Below, in pieces: positions 1 through 10,668 of a stretch of 64,000 bases of DNA. Position 1 is the first letter of the stretch; each line of letters starts with the position of its first letter. Under the pieces are notes generated by a model. That model saw only the letters and a list, made by a program, of their open reading frames with translations, was not told where the DNA came from and made no database searches. The position numbers and the translations under genes were made by a program. The DNA comes from Nemophila menziesii (lineage: Eukaryota; Streptophyta; Magnoliopsida; Boraginales; Hydrophyllaceae). Location: assembly GCA_029959085.1 (NCBI GenBank), contig JARWIR010000015.1, forward strand, positions 8,059,017-8,123,016. The letters are read 5' to 3'.

Positions 1-290
1 ATAGGATAGTAATATAAAAAAAAATTAGATTTCCCAAAATCTTAAATATAATCGTGCATAAGTGAGTATAATACAATCAATCTTAAAAAGTGGGTAATGG
101 GTTTGTGTAAGGTATTTGTATCGAAAAGAGGGTAGTATGAAAATTCGAAATTACATTGGGAAAGTATGCTTTCAGAAAATAAGTTAAAGAGTCTAAATTG
201 TAAAAATCCAAAAATTAAAGGGATTAAAAATTATAAGATAAATCATTATAGGGGCCAAGCAATTAATAAAGTTATATTATAACCTAAATA

Positions 291-345
291 AAACCCTAAT
301 CTCACATCTTAGAAGTCTTCTTCTCCATTTCCATCTCAACCAACA
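291..345 (+). promoter_or_regulatory. Telo-box plus pyrimidine-rich leader-like sequence
   Basis: An AAACCCTAA motif (telo-box, common in promoters and leaders of plant ribosomal and translation genes) is followed by a CT-rich stretch. About 230 bp further there is a plausible splice donor (AAG/GTATTT near 528). The arrangement recurs in copy B (40692 onward) and in the diverged copy C (24005 onward). It resembles a 5' untranslated exon of a captured gene, but no coding exon follows that I can recognise. Promoter activity is inference. Confidence 0.25.
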
Positions 346-2708
346 TCGTGTCTCCTCAAATTCACTACTTTGGTTACTTTCAACACCAGTAACAAAGCAG
401 TCTCCTCTAAGAACGACTCCCCCCTCAAATCCATTAACAATCGACAATGTGTTTTGAAGACTCAATGTTTTTCAACTCTCTCAACGCCTATTAGCTCATC
501 AACGTAGAGATAATATTTTCTCTATAAGGTATTTTTCAACCTTTCTCTATATTGATTAGCTTTATTTTTATAAAAATTAAAGATAACAATTTTTACCTTT
601 TAATCAAGATCATGTAATGAATTAATTCTTAATATATCTTAGCTTTGAGGATGAATTGAATATTCATATAACGTAGCGTTCTGCATACATATATACTAGT
701 TTCAGTTGAAAAAGTGATTATAAGTTTTCGATTCATTGTAAGTTTTTTACGGTAAATTGTTGTTATTTTTACTTTATTGTGCATAAATTCAACGGTAAGA
801 AATTTGAACGAATCCAACTGTTATTTATTTTTTGGGTTTAAATGGTTTTTTGTTCTATTTGATGAAGATGTGTTGATTTTCCCTATTTGTTTTGTTATAA
901 ATCTAGTTTTAGTTGATTTGTAAGATTTGTTGAATATATATTTATCAAAATGTCTATTGGAAAATAAACAAAAATGCAATTTGAGGTTTCATCTTCAATT
1001 TTGTTAATTTTTTGTATTATAATTGAAAAAATTATGAATCTGGGGTTTAATGGTCAAATACCACTTTTGAAAATTTCACTAATCATACTCCATTTTTTAT
1101 GTGAAGTAGTCAAATATGAACTTTTATTTTATTATTGTCTCATAGTTATTACATATAAAGTTATTTTAATTAATTATTTGTCATATCTATTAAGGGTGGG
1201 CAAAAACTGGCCCATACCGAGCTAAATCGACCTAGAAAATAGTTTTTTACTTTAGCCTAACCATAGTGCTTAAGCCCAAAAATTGAGCAACGGGTTTGGT
1301 AGAAAAAACAAGTTCACGCGGGTAGACCAAACTACCCCGAGGAGAGCCATAGTACATATCATATCAATAAGCTAGCATATCAATTATTCATGTTATATTA
1401 TCCATGTGGGATAAAAAGCAAACACATAGGTGCTTTTGGCGAGCGAATGTGCGTAATAGGCAAGCAGATATGTGCACAAGGTGCACAAAATTACACACAA
1501 GGCACACAAAGCTCGCACCACGTGACATTTTCCGCGCCAACCAGCACCGACCTATTCTTTTTGTCACACATCGATATTTTATGGGAAATTTTTTAATTTT
1601 TGGTCTACAAATACTAGCTCAAATATGTCTGAGAATTGTGACTTGACACCCCAACTCCTTCTAAGCATTAACCTTTATTTATTTCTATTGATCTTTGTTG
1701 GGTGGGTAGAATTTTTTATTATTTTATATTTGACCCTCTTGGGTTAGATTTAAGTATTAATCGTTATCATTTGATCCTTTTGGGTTATTAATATTTGTTA
1801 TTTGACCATTTTTAAGTTAGATTTAAATATTAATAGTTATTATCTGACATTTTTGGATTATAATATTTGATATTTAACTTCTTTGGATCGACTTTAAATA
1901 TTAAAATTTGCTAATTAACCATTTTAGGTTGAATTGTAGTCTAAATATCTTTAAACACTTGTCTATTGAACTAGAACCCCTCTATAGTGGTTTTTTCAAT
2001 TAATAAGGTAGGTTGGTTTTTCAATTTTTAGAAATTGAAGTTATGTGTCTTGATTTATATTAAAGGGAGTACATGTCAGGTATCTAACCTGAGCTCGCCC
2101 CTTACTTATATGTACTTTCTTATTTTATTATATTCTTTATTTTAAAACATTTGATTACTTGTAAAATTGGTTAGAATTTTTTTTAAATGATGTTTAATTA
2201 TAAAAATTTAAACATATTGAGGCAAAATAATTTTTTACTCTTTTATACAAAAAAAATTGTAAATTTGAACTATGACGTGGACCAATCAGTGTTGTAACTC
2301 TCGTCATAGTCACCTTGTATCACATGAAAAAAATTCAAATGGTTTGGTATTGAACATACCACAATATAACACCGTCTAATTTCTCTTTACTTTTCACAGG
2401 TAGTGTATATATGCGAAAAATGTACTTCATTTAAAAAGAAGATCGTTGGTCATGTTATTTCAATTAAAAACAAAAAAATGAGCAAAGAAGGTAACATACA
2501 CTACTATCCATTATAAAATGACATATCATTTAGTAAATTAATTTCGGTATATTGTATGATTGGGGGGTAAAATTTGGAAGGCTTAAACTTTTTTTTTCTA
2601 GGTTAATTTCCTAATAACTCAATTTTCTTATTTGAAATAGCAAAATATAAAAAATTATTATATAATCTTTTCATAAATATTTATTTGACAGGGATATCAT
2701 ATTCTCTT
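346..2708. other. AT-rich non-coding stretch, no gene seen
   Basis: Both strands are rich in stops and short frames. The longest frame, 83 codons at 974-1225, is low-complexity and is not preserved in copy C. No RNA gene, terminal repeat or transposase motif is evident. The sequence is shared with copies B and C. Confidence 0.6.
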
Positions 2709-4184
2709 ATTTTATTAAATATATATATATATGTATTTGGTTAATTTGTTTTTTTATATATATACATTATTTATTAAGTATACCATTGGTTAGAAAACTA
2801 ATAATTATAATATTTAATTTTTGAAAATTCAATTTTAAGTTCAATGTGGTTTTGTTTTTACTCATATTATACAATAATAATATTGATAAATTGGATTATC
2901 CAAGACAACTCTCGCAGCTAATCTCAAACATAGTCTAATTAACTCGGCCATGTTTAAGGGGACAAGTAAAAGATGGGAATACTATTTTAAAACTATACGA
3001 AACCCAACATGTATTGTGAATGTATTGTAAATTCTTAAGATACTAATTAATAACTATGATTATTTACATACAATTATTTGATAGTAATAATTATGGGGAG
3101 TTTTATGTGTTCTTCATTTATACTAATAATTTTTCCAAAGAAAGGGAAAAATTTGTAAGCATATATTTAGATTTCCGTATAGACTAGAGTGTTCACACTT
3201 TGAATTATATATTTTTTACATATGTGATAATTTTATTACTTTATTCGTTCAATTAAAAAACTTAGTTATGTATTAGATAATTTCTCTTTGTGTTACAGAA
3301 TTTTATTGTCAAACAATTGGACAATACATAGACATCTGCATGTCTTATAAACTCGTCACAGGCAAAGCATGTAAATTCTTACTTTAGGTATGTCTTTGTA
3401 TGTATGTCTCAATCAAATGTCTCTTGATTTTGTGTGTTCTAATTGGTTTCATTTTACGTGCAGTGATAGAATATACGAGTGAGGATAACAATGATCGGTT
3501 ATTTGTTCAAGATAATAACACAAAAGAAGAAAAAATGCTTCAGAAAATTGAATCATTCAATTACCGTGTGCGTAAAATGAAGGCTCAACTTGATTTGATA
3601 AAGACAATGTATATGCTTCCAAGTTTTCTTCCTTGGATAGTTTGATTTATCTAGTACCAGATGATGCACAAGAAGGCCCTATTCCTAGCACAAATCTCTC
3701 AACTTCCAATGCAGTTGTCACGTTCAGTTGACTTTGCTTGTCTTCTTTCATTTGTTGATGTCACAAAGGATTGCACAGAAGTTGCAGATTGCTTCAAATT
3801 TCACCGAAGATAAAGGCGTTTTGTAAATCTCACTCGATCAATATAGCCCGATAAATCTAATAATATTTCAATTAATTAAAACCAAAAATATTTTGCTCTA
3901 TAGAATTACAGAACACTCCCTCCGGAAAGAAACAATTACAGCCTTACAACAAACCATTTCTAATATCCTTGTTCAAGAGGATTAAATATTTTAATATAAC
4001 ACTCAGTATTCTTGTAATATTCCAATATAAGGAATTGTTTCCTCTTTATTCTCATCAACTCTCAAACCAAGCTTTAACATCTTATAACTTGAATTTTCAA
4101 AGAAGTCTCAAACAATAGCAAAATTAAATTCTTAACCGTTGTTGGAGTGTAATATCTCACTAATATAATGTATTCTCCTAACGG
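2709..4184. other. Segment present in copy A but deleted from copy B
   Basis: Copy A continues through this 1476-bp segment, while copy B jumps from the base equivalent to 2708 straight to the equivalent of 4185. Copy C, at about 26311-26668, still matches the first ~400 bp here, so presence is ancestral and copy B carries a deletion. The segment is AT-rich and contains one short frame of unknown nature at 3400-3645. Confidence 0.8.
3400..3645 (+). pseudogene. Unrecognised short frame, possible exon remnant
   Basis: This 81-codon frame starts with a hydrophobic stretch (about residues 7-22) and continues into a charged, Lys/Glu-rich part that could form a short helix or coiled coil. A splice-acceptor-like pyrimidine-rich CAG ends at about 3460, just before the charged part, so the hydrophobic part may be intron read-through. 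A second frame (about 3640-3730) continues with plausible coding text (DAQEGPIPS), suggesting a frameshift. I do not recognise a family. It occurs only in copy A and is probably non-functional. Confidence 0.25.
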
Positions 4185-4190
4185 TTCAGA

Positions 4191-4275
4191 CTTTTGGTTG
4201 AGTTGGTAATTTAATAGGGTATTAAGTCTCCACGATAGACCGAGGTCACGGATTCGAGTCTCTCCACCGCCATCT
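4191..4275 (+). repeat. tRNA-derived SINE-like block (copy A)
   Basis: TGGTTGAGTTGG at 4195-4206 resembles a Pol III A box, and GGATTCGAGTC at 4250-4260 resembles a B box. Their spacing is typical of a tRNA head. No cloverleaf with an anticodon can be drawn convincingly, and the downstream part runs into AT-rich DNA, which fits a tRNA-derived SINE head and not a tRNA gene. I could not define the 3' end or target duplications. Confidence 0.45.
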
Positions 4276-4425
4276 ACTTAAAATCTGCACATGCAAAGCT
4301 TTTTAATAAGTTTCCAATTTTAACAAAAAGTTAAAATTAGGAATTGAATATATAATATACAAACTCTAGTAGGTTTTATAGAATAAGAATTGCAAAATGG
4401 ATCTAATCCTTTTCTAATTCATTAG

Positions 4426-4597
4426 TGGGGCCGGCCCTTGGGTAAGGCCACCAAGGCGGCCGCCTTAAACCTTTTTTTTTTTAATAAAAAAGGGCCTCAA
4501 TTTTCTCAAAATATTTTTTTTATAGTTACAAAAGGCCATGAAAAATAAATGTTGCTTTAGGTAACTAAACATATTTTAGTTTCTCGAGCCGGCCCTA
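4426..4597. mobile_element. hAT-type MITE with 8-bp target duplication (copy A)
   Basis: The 172-bp element is bounded by TTCATTAG at 4418-4425 and again at 4598-4605, a perfect 8-bp target duplication as expected of hAT transposons. The ends are imperfect terminal inverted repeats: TGGGGCCGGCCC on the left, and TAGGGCCGGCTC on the right read inward. GC-rich ends flank an AT-rich core with no coding capacity, so it is a non-autonomous miniature element. It must have been mobilised in trans by an hAT transposase, which need not be related to the hAT relics elsewhere in this window. Confidence 0.85.
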
Positions 4598-4605
4598 TTC
4601 ATTAG

Positions 4606-5620
4606 TTACATCTGGTTTGGAAAAAAAAACTACATCGGGTTACATTTTTTCTTTGCTACCTTCTTTTTTTTTATTTATTTTCAATCCGTAATGCAATGCT
4701 TTTGTTTCCCTTTTTTAGACAACAATGGTTTACTTCAAATTTTTTTTATATTCACTTTAGAATTCAATGAATTCTTTTTATAAAAGAAATTTAAAAATTT
4801 AAAAAGAAAATAATAAATTTAATATTTTCAAATAAACAAATAAATAAATAATATATCTTTGAATTTTATAAATATTTAAAATAATTATAATTATAACTTA
4901 AATGTTAAAAATATTGGGTCAAGGCCCAATAGTTGTGTAATCTTTTGTGCAAGCCTTCACCATTACCATTGGGCCAGATCCAATAGTTAATGAGTAATAC
5001 CAAAGATCTGTTATATTGTTATATTGGACAGACACAGTAGTATTGTCTTTTACGTACTAATGTATCTTGTATTTGAAAGACAAAACTCCAAATTTTAAAG
5101 TCACAACCCTTTCTAATAGATGTCTAACCACCCATTCATTTTATATAATTAGTTGGCCAACTCAAACATTTGATTTAATAAGTTTTCAAAGCATTAAACA
5201 TTCAAATCAATTAAGAGAAATTAAAAAAGAAGCAACATTATTAAGTTTGTTGAAATTTGAAAAAATTTGTGTATTAGTTTCTTTCTAATAGTTTTGTCGT
5301 TGTATCTTGGAAGTAAAAACAACAAACGTGATTACCGATACGTGGCCTAAATACCTTAAAAATATCGAATCCACTTTGAATCTCAACAAATAGAATTATT
5401 TATTTTTGAATTTTTTTTACTTCCTATTGTTTGCATTACTGTTTATATTATTTTCTGGTTACAAGTTAAAACACAAAGTTTACCATAACTTAGGGACCAT
5501 ATGTGAAAATTAACCTTTTCAAAAAATGTTTCTTGTGTAAAAAAAATTGAGCTCGTGATTGATGGAGTACAGCTTTTGCAGGTCAAAGTTTCGGTAGAGG
5601 AAAGATAAGCCACGGGGAGA
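4606..5620. other. AT-rich non-coding stretch, no gene seen
   Basis: This stretch holds homopolymer runs and AT-rich text. A 73-codon frame at 5067-5288 is conserved in copy B but has no recognisable motif and no codon-like composition, and I treat it as chance. Confidence 0.55.
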
Positions 5621-5629
5621 GATAGAGGT

Positions 5630-6071
5630 AATGCTAAATACTAGCTTCGACAAAATTTGGAGCTGCAGAGCATTGCTCAGAATATCAAAGATTGTATCCT
5701 TTTACATGCTAGCTTAATTCCCAATGGGTTTTTTCTGCCTTAGTCATTATTATCGGCCTGGTGATAATCATCTAAGAGGTTGTGTTCTTGTATCCCGAGA
5801 TGAAACTAGTGGATGTTATTCAGTTTTGGTCCTTCCACCTCTTCAAAAGTCTTTTAGCTACACATTAATTTGGAACTTGGACTCGAGGCATAAAAGAAGA
5901 GTCTGCATTTGGCTTCCAAATGCACTGGACGGTTACAAACTGGTAGGGTTTGTGGTCACTGTCGGGCACAATGAGCCTTGGCTTGGAGACGTTAGGTGTG
6001 TTTGGTTTTACCTTACCAAAAATTGTGAACCTAACAAGAAATTTTTTAGTACAACGTTTTCCAAGAACTAA
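5630..6071 (+). pseudogene. Fragment of a DUF946 / Vps62-like gene (copy A)
   Basis: The clean frame 5724-6071 reads MGFFCLSHYYRPGDNHLRG, then WLPNALDGYKLVGFVVT and DVRCVWFYLTKNCE. This is the signature order of the plant DUF946 (vacuolar protein sorting 62-type) family. Similarity extends upstream in another frame (TSFDKIWSC near 5640), separated by an in-frame stop just before the Met. Family members are roughly 500-600 residues, so this is a short N-terminal piece. No start context, later exons or terminator are present. It lies between the hAT MITE and the Copia relic, apparently carried as part of the duplicated block. The family assignment is from motif memory and fairly secure; lack of function is inferred from truncation. 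Confidence 0.7.
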
Positions 6072-6229
6072 GCAGATATTTTCAGTACGATACTTTGCAA
6101 AAGGGTAATATTTAGTTAGGTTGTTACGTGAAACTATAGAAGTCGTAGACTCGTAGGCTTAACAATTTTGAAATTCATTCTTCAGTTCATTTACAAATGT
6201 TTCTTAATATTCTAAAGTAGCTCCACCTT

Positions 6230-6702
6230 TGTCTAATGATGACATTATAATAATACATCATTACGATACGGTATGATGCGTTTGATATTGGAATTATTAC
6301 AACATACGATTTTACTAATGATGAGATTCTGGAAGCAACTTATATAGTTTTTGAAAAGATATTAAATGAGGATTGGTCCCGTGACACATCGTTTGCCATT
6401 AGTACTTGATTTATTGGGACCAAAAGTTTAAGCGAGTTAGCTTCATAAGAGTATTATACATACAACTAGTAGAGAAGCTTTGGTAAGAGAAATGAGATTT
6501 ATAAGCAGTTTGATATTTTGAGGCTTAAGGAGTTGAGGTTGCGTGCTGTATCGGGTTCTTCTAAGCATGGACAGAACATGGAAAAACTTACGAGGGGAAG
6601 GGCACAGAGGTTATCCTATAAAATCGATTTAGCTATTCACAAATCTATCGTTTCCATAACTACGACTAATACAGCCAAACTTTCTTTTAAAACCTTGTAA
6701 CC
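6230..6702 (+). pseudogene. Unrecognised coding-like remnant (copy A)
   Basis: A 60-codon frame at 6518-6700 is rich in Arg, Lys and Leu. Upstream, in another frame, are coding-like runs such as NEDWSRDTSFAIST, with stops between them. The arrangement looks like a decayed gene piece with frameshifts. Copy B keeps the same text with a few substitutions (45414-45608). I do not recognise a family. It could be the continuation of the DUF946 fragment or a separate capture. Confidence 0.3.
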
Positions 6703-6813
6703 GATATTTAAGAGTTTTACTATTCTGAATTTTATATGTTGAGCGCCATAACACCATTTTCTCATTATCAAGGCAGTTTCGATAGTCTCTGAGGAGTTCC
6801 ACTTCAAGGCAAG

Positions 6814-7237
6814 TGTTGGTGTGTCATGGAGTTATATTTATGGAGACTTATTGCGTTGGGAACAAGTAACTTTGGCTACAAGAAATCTTTTACCTAATTT
6901 AGCTTTTCTTAGGCTCCAACTTGTATTGGACACCAAGTTATCTTTGGCTCCAAGTTTTCCCATCTATATATATATATAGTATGTGTATAGGAATTTTAGA
7001 GAGGTGTGAGACCAACAAAGTGAGTGTGAGTGATACACTTGTGAGAAAACATAAGAGTGATTATTGTAGAATATAGAAGAGGGTCGTTCTTCTTGTTCAA
7101 GATCTTTTATATTATAGTGAAACGGTGTGAACCTCCGTGCATGTATGCAATTTGGCGAACCATGTAAATCTTGTGTCTCCTTTATTTTTCTTAAATTATT
7201 TTCTCTGTTTTTCTATATCTCTGTGTTTTTATTTCCA
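6814..7237 (+). repeat. Probable 5' LTR of decayed Copia element (copy A)
   Basis: The stretch starts TGTTGGTG and ends near TTCCA. It contains a TATA-like run at about 6964-6980 and the motif GCAATTTGGCGAACCA, common in LTR/leader regions of plant Copia elements. Just downstream, TAGTAGCAGAGA (7243-7254) resembles a degenerate initiator-Met tRNA primer binding site (TGGTATCAGAGC), and the gag start codon follows at 7274. No matching 3' LTR remains, so the limits are approximate. Confidence 0.45.
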
Positions 7238-7273
7238 AAAACTAGTAGCAGAGATTCGGTTCAATTGGGAGTA

Positions 7274-9306
7274 ATGGTAGACAAAGGGAAGTTCGTGATT
7301 GAGAAATTTAATGGTCTAAATTTTGGTTTCTGGCTGATGCAAATAGAGGACTTTTTTTATCAAAAGGATCTTTTTCTACCTCTCGTCGGAAAGAAGAAAA
7401 AACCACCAATTATGAGCAACTCGAATTGGGAGATCTTGGATAGAAATGCATTAGGAACATTCTGATTATCTCTTATGCCATCAGTTTCTTTCAACATTAA
7501 AAATGAACCACTGAAGATGTAATCACAAATTTAAAAAGGATGTACGAGAAACCATTAACATCAACCAAAGTCTATTTAATGAAACTCTTGTTCAACGTGA
7601 AGATACGTGAATGCGTAGATATTGTTGAACATCTAAATGAGGTAAATATTGTGACTACTCAATTGTCTTCTGTGTGTATTAATTTTGAAGATGAAGTAAA
7701 GGCCCTCTTAATTTTGTCTTCTTTTCCGGACTCGCGGAACAGTATGGCTATGGCCTTAAGCAATTCAAAAGGTCTAATCGAATTTCAAGGTGCAGATGTT
7801 ATTGATGTAGTTCTCAATGAGGAAATTCAATGAAGAACTTTTGGTGAATTTTCTGCAAAGGTTCTTAATGTTGAGAGCAGAGGAAGGTCTAAGACACGTG
7901 ATGGACACAAAAACAAGGGTAAAGGGTTTGCATGAGAAAAACAAAATATCGTAGAAGCAATTCCAAACATCACCAAGATGGAAAGGCTAATGAAAAAATG
8001 AAGGTTTCTGGCACTGTGGCAAGATGGGAAATTACAAGCAAAACTATTTTGCCCTGTATAAACAAAGAAACAATTAAGGCGAGAAAGTTAATGCCTTCAA
8101 TATCACTAAAGAATTATATGATGCATTAATTTTATCAATAGATACACATAGCGAGTCTTGGGTTATAGGTTTGGGTGCTTCATTTCATGCAACTGGTCAA
8201 AAGGAGATTCTCTCAAACATTGTACAAGGAGACCTTGTAAAGGTATAATTAGGTGATGATTAAAGTTGTAGAAAAGGAAACATACAAATAAAGTTGGTGA
8301 ATGGGTTAACGTTCCAATCAAAAGATGTCATATTTGTGCTAGATTTGAGAAGAAACATGATTTCAGTTGGAGAACTAGCGGATGATGGATATTTCACATC
8401 ATTCAATGCGGACTCATGGAGAATCGCCAAAGGAGATCTAGTAGTAACTCAAGGAAAGAAAGAAGGAAGCTTATATCTTATACCTTGTAAGAACAATTAT
8501 ATTATGGTCGCATCCAATGGTATGGATCCAAAATTATGGCACTGTAGGCTTGGACGTATGGGCGAGAAGGGTAAGAAAATACTTCACTCGAAAGGTAAGC
8601 GTATCGGTCTGAAATTCGTTGAATTTTAACTTTGTGAAGATTGTATTTATGAGAATAAAAAACTGGTTAATTTTACAAAGGTCGGAAGAACTCGAAAGTC
8701 TCATAGACTTTAATTGATGAACAATAATGTTTGTGGTCCTACTCACGTACCTTATCTTAGAGGCTATGTTTGTTTTGTTACCTTCATTGAACACTATACA
8801 AGAAGATTATGGGCTTATGTTATGAAAAATAAATCTGATGTGTTTGAAATATTCAAAAAGTGGAGAGCTCTTGTTGAGAATGAGACGGGGAAAAAATCAA
8901 AATTCTTGAGGTTGTATAATGGAGGAGAATACTGCATCAAGGAGTTTGAATATTTCTGCTCCAAAAATAGTATTAGAAGGGAAAAAATTGTTCCACGTAC
9001 TCCCTGATAAAATGGCGTAGCAAACGGATGAATAGGACCATTATGGAAAAAGCTATAAGTATGAGACTCCATGCCGGATTGCCAAAACAATTTTGGGAAG
9101 ATGTAGCTAGTACCACGACATATTTGATAAATAAAGGGCCTTTAGTAACTTTGGATGGAGGAATTCTTGAGGAAGCTTGAACCAAAAAAGAGGTAAACTT
9201 CTCTCATTTGAAGGTTTTTGGTGTTACCTCTTACATTCAAATTGATATGTAGAATAGAAATAAACTTAATTATAAATATAGAAAATACACATTCATTGGT
9301 TATGGT
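7274..9306 (+). pseudogene. Decayed Copia gag-protease-integrase (copy A)
   Basis: The order is that of Ty1/Copia. Gag runs from 7274 (KFNGLNFGFWLMQIEDFFYQ) with its second part at 7540-7833. A retroviral-type protease motif follows at about 8154 (SWVIGLGASFHAT, with the catalytic Asp changed to Gly). Next come the pre-integrase motif LWHCRLGRMGEKG at about 8536 and an integrase core at 8731-9005. All three integrase acidic positions look lost: CGPTHV without the upstream Asp, LRLYNGGEY for LRSDNGGEY, and a destroyed AER motif. Several frameshifts and stops are present. A TGA at 7463 is CGA in copy B. Homology stops at FIGYG near 9306. Reverse transcriptase and the 3' LTR are absent, replaced by LTR-like sequence. 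Confidence 0.85.
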
Positions 9307-9329
9307 ATATTCACCTACCATGTGTGATA

Positions 9330-10663
9330 TAATAAATCAACACTGGAGAAGGTGACTTCTAGCAAGCACACGGGTCGTTGACAAGTTATAGTTTGAGAAG
9401 TGGGGTTATATTGTTCTCCACGAGGATTATCAATGTAGATTATTATGCTTTGAATAGTGTAAATGCATAAAGCTTGTAATCCGAATAAATAGATGGCAAA
9501 GACTTAAATAATAAAATTTTAATTTGGGTTTTCAATGATTAGCAACTAAACAATAAAATAAGACAAGATTAAAGCTAATAATTAAAGTTAACAATTTAGT
9601 AAAATAAAATTAAAGATGAACTAAGAGATGAGAAAGTTGCTTGAGAACTAGTAATTACCTATGCTGTTAATTTAATGGGTTTATTGATAAGAGCGAGTTG
9701 ATGAATTTCACATTAGCCAGGATTCAACAAACTCTTCTAACCCATGTCAGAAGCTTAGAAGGCAATCCTCTGTCATTAGAGACCCCTCCCGGATGACCTT
9801 AGAAATGATTTTATATGATTGAGGTTCTAACCCTAATGACTACCTAGTTAGGCAAGACCTCTCGGTTCAGTATCACAAACTAGGCGCTTATACGCTATGT
9901 ACGCAATCAAACCCTATACCAGTTAAAAGCTCAATTACGAGGGCTACCCACTATTTGACCATAACATATGTATTATTAAAACACTCACATAGTGAATGAA
10001 ATAATAATCAAACCATTCTAAATTAAACACTATGTCTCAAATACAATAAATTAATTAACTAGCTAAGCATAAGTTCTTACATAGGCAACCTCAAGAAATG
10101 AGGGTTTAAACGATATAAAATTAATAAAAACTAACAGAAGAATCATATTCAAAAGAAAAAATAAATAGAAGTTACTCTTCATGATGAAGGGAAATAATGG
10201 ATAGTTGAGGAAGAATCCTTGGGTTCATAGACAAAACCTTCTCTTCTATCATACTCTTCTGCTCTTACTCCCCTTAAAACGTACTAACGAATTGATAGAT
10301 AATGAACTGTATATGTTAAAGGGGGATTATAATGACTTATTTAATAGCTAAAAAACATTTGGGCGCCCTTTGGCTCACTTAATTAGGTTTAGAAGGGCCT
10401 AACCTATTTTTAGCTAAAGTTGGACTGGTTCTAGTCACGGTGGAAGCAATTGGCATAAGTTTTTCATCTCAACTCTTAATTGACTTCTGTCACTTCTAAC
10501 GCGACACTGAATTCAAGGTATTTCTGAATCAGAAGGAATCAGTGGTGTCTCCTGGCGTGTGATAAATTACCACCCCTTTTAAGAGGGACACTACCCGCAA
10601 GTGCACGGGTCATTCCAAGTAATGTGTAAATAAAATACAGATTTTGTTCTTAGGGACGGGTAG
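9330..10663 (-). repeat. Partial LTR(s) related to the Athila-like LTR (copy A)
   Basis: The text resembles the LTR at 10669-12209 but is more diverged. It has the same order of motifs: GCACACGGGTCGTTGACAAG near 9364, then CTAGTAATTACC, then a CCTCCCGG...CCCTAATGACTACCTAGTTAGGC block. A second start of the same kind occurs at 10545-10625, with TGTGATAAATTACC followed by GCAAGTGCACGGGTC. So this looks like one nearly complete, decayed solo LTR plus the end of another, inserted into the Copia relic. The exact ends could not be fixed. Confidence 0.5.
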
Positions 10664-10668
10664 TTATG

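Noticed and set aside
277..465. 62-codon minus-strand frame repeated at 40679-40867
   Set aside because: It is antisense to the telo-box leader, is preserved only because copies A and B are near-identical, and is broken in the diverged copy C.
1390..1646. Overlapping frames with Cys/His-rich text near 1390-1650 and 41769-41996
   Set aside because: They come from imperfect ACACAAGG-type repeats in non-coding DNA. The Cys and His spacing fits no zinc-binding motif and copy C does not keep the frame.
4191..4275. A genuine tRNA gene
   Set aside because: A and B boxes are present but acceptor, anticodon and D arms cannot be paired into a cloverleaf.
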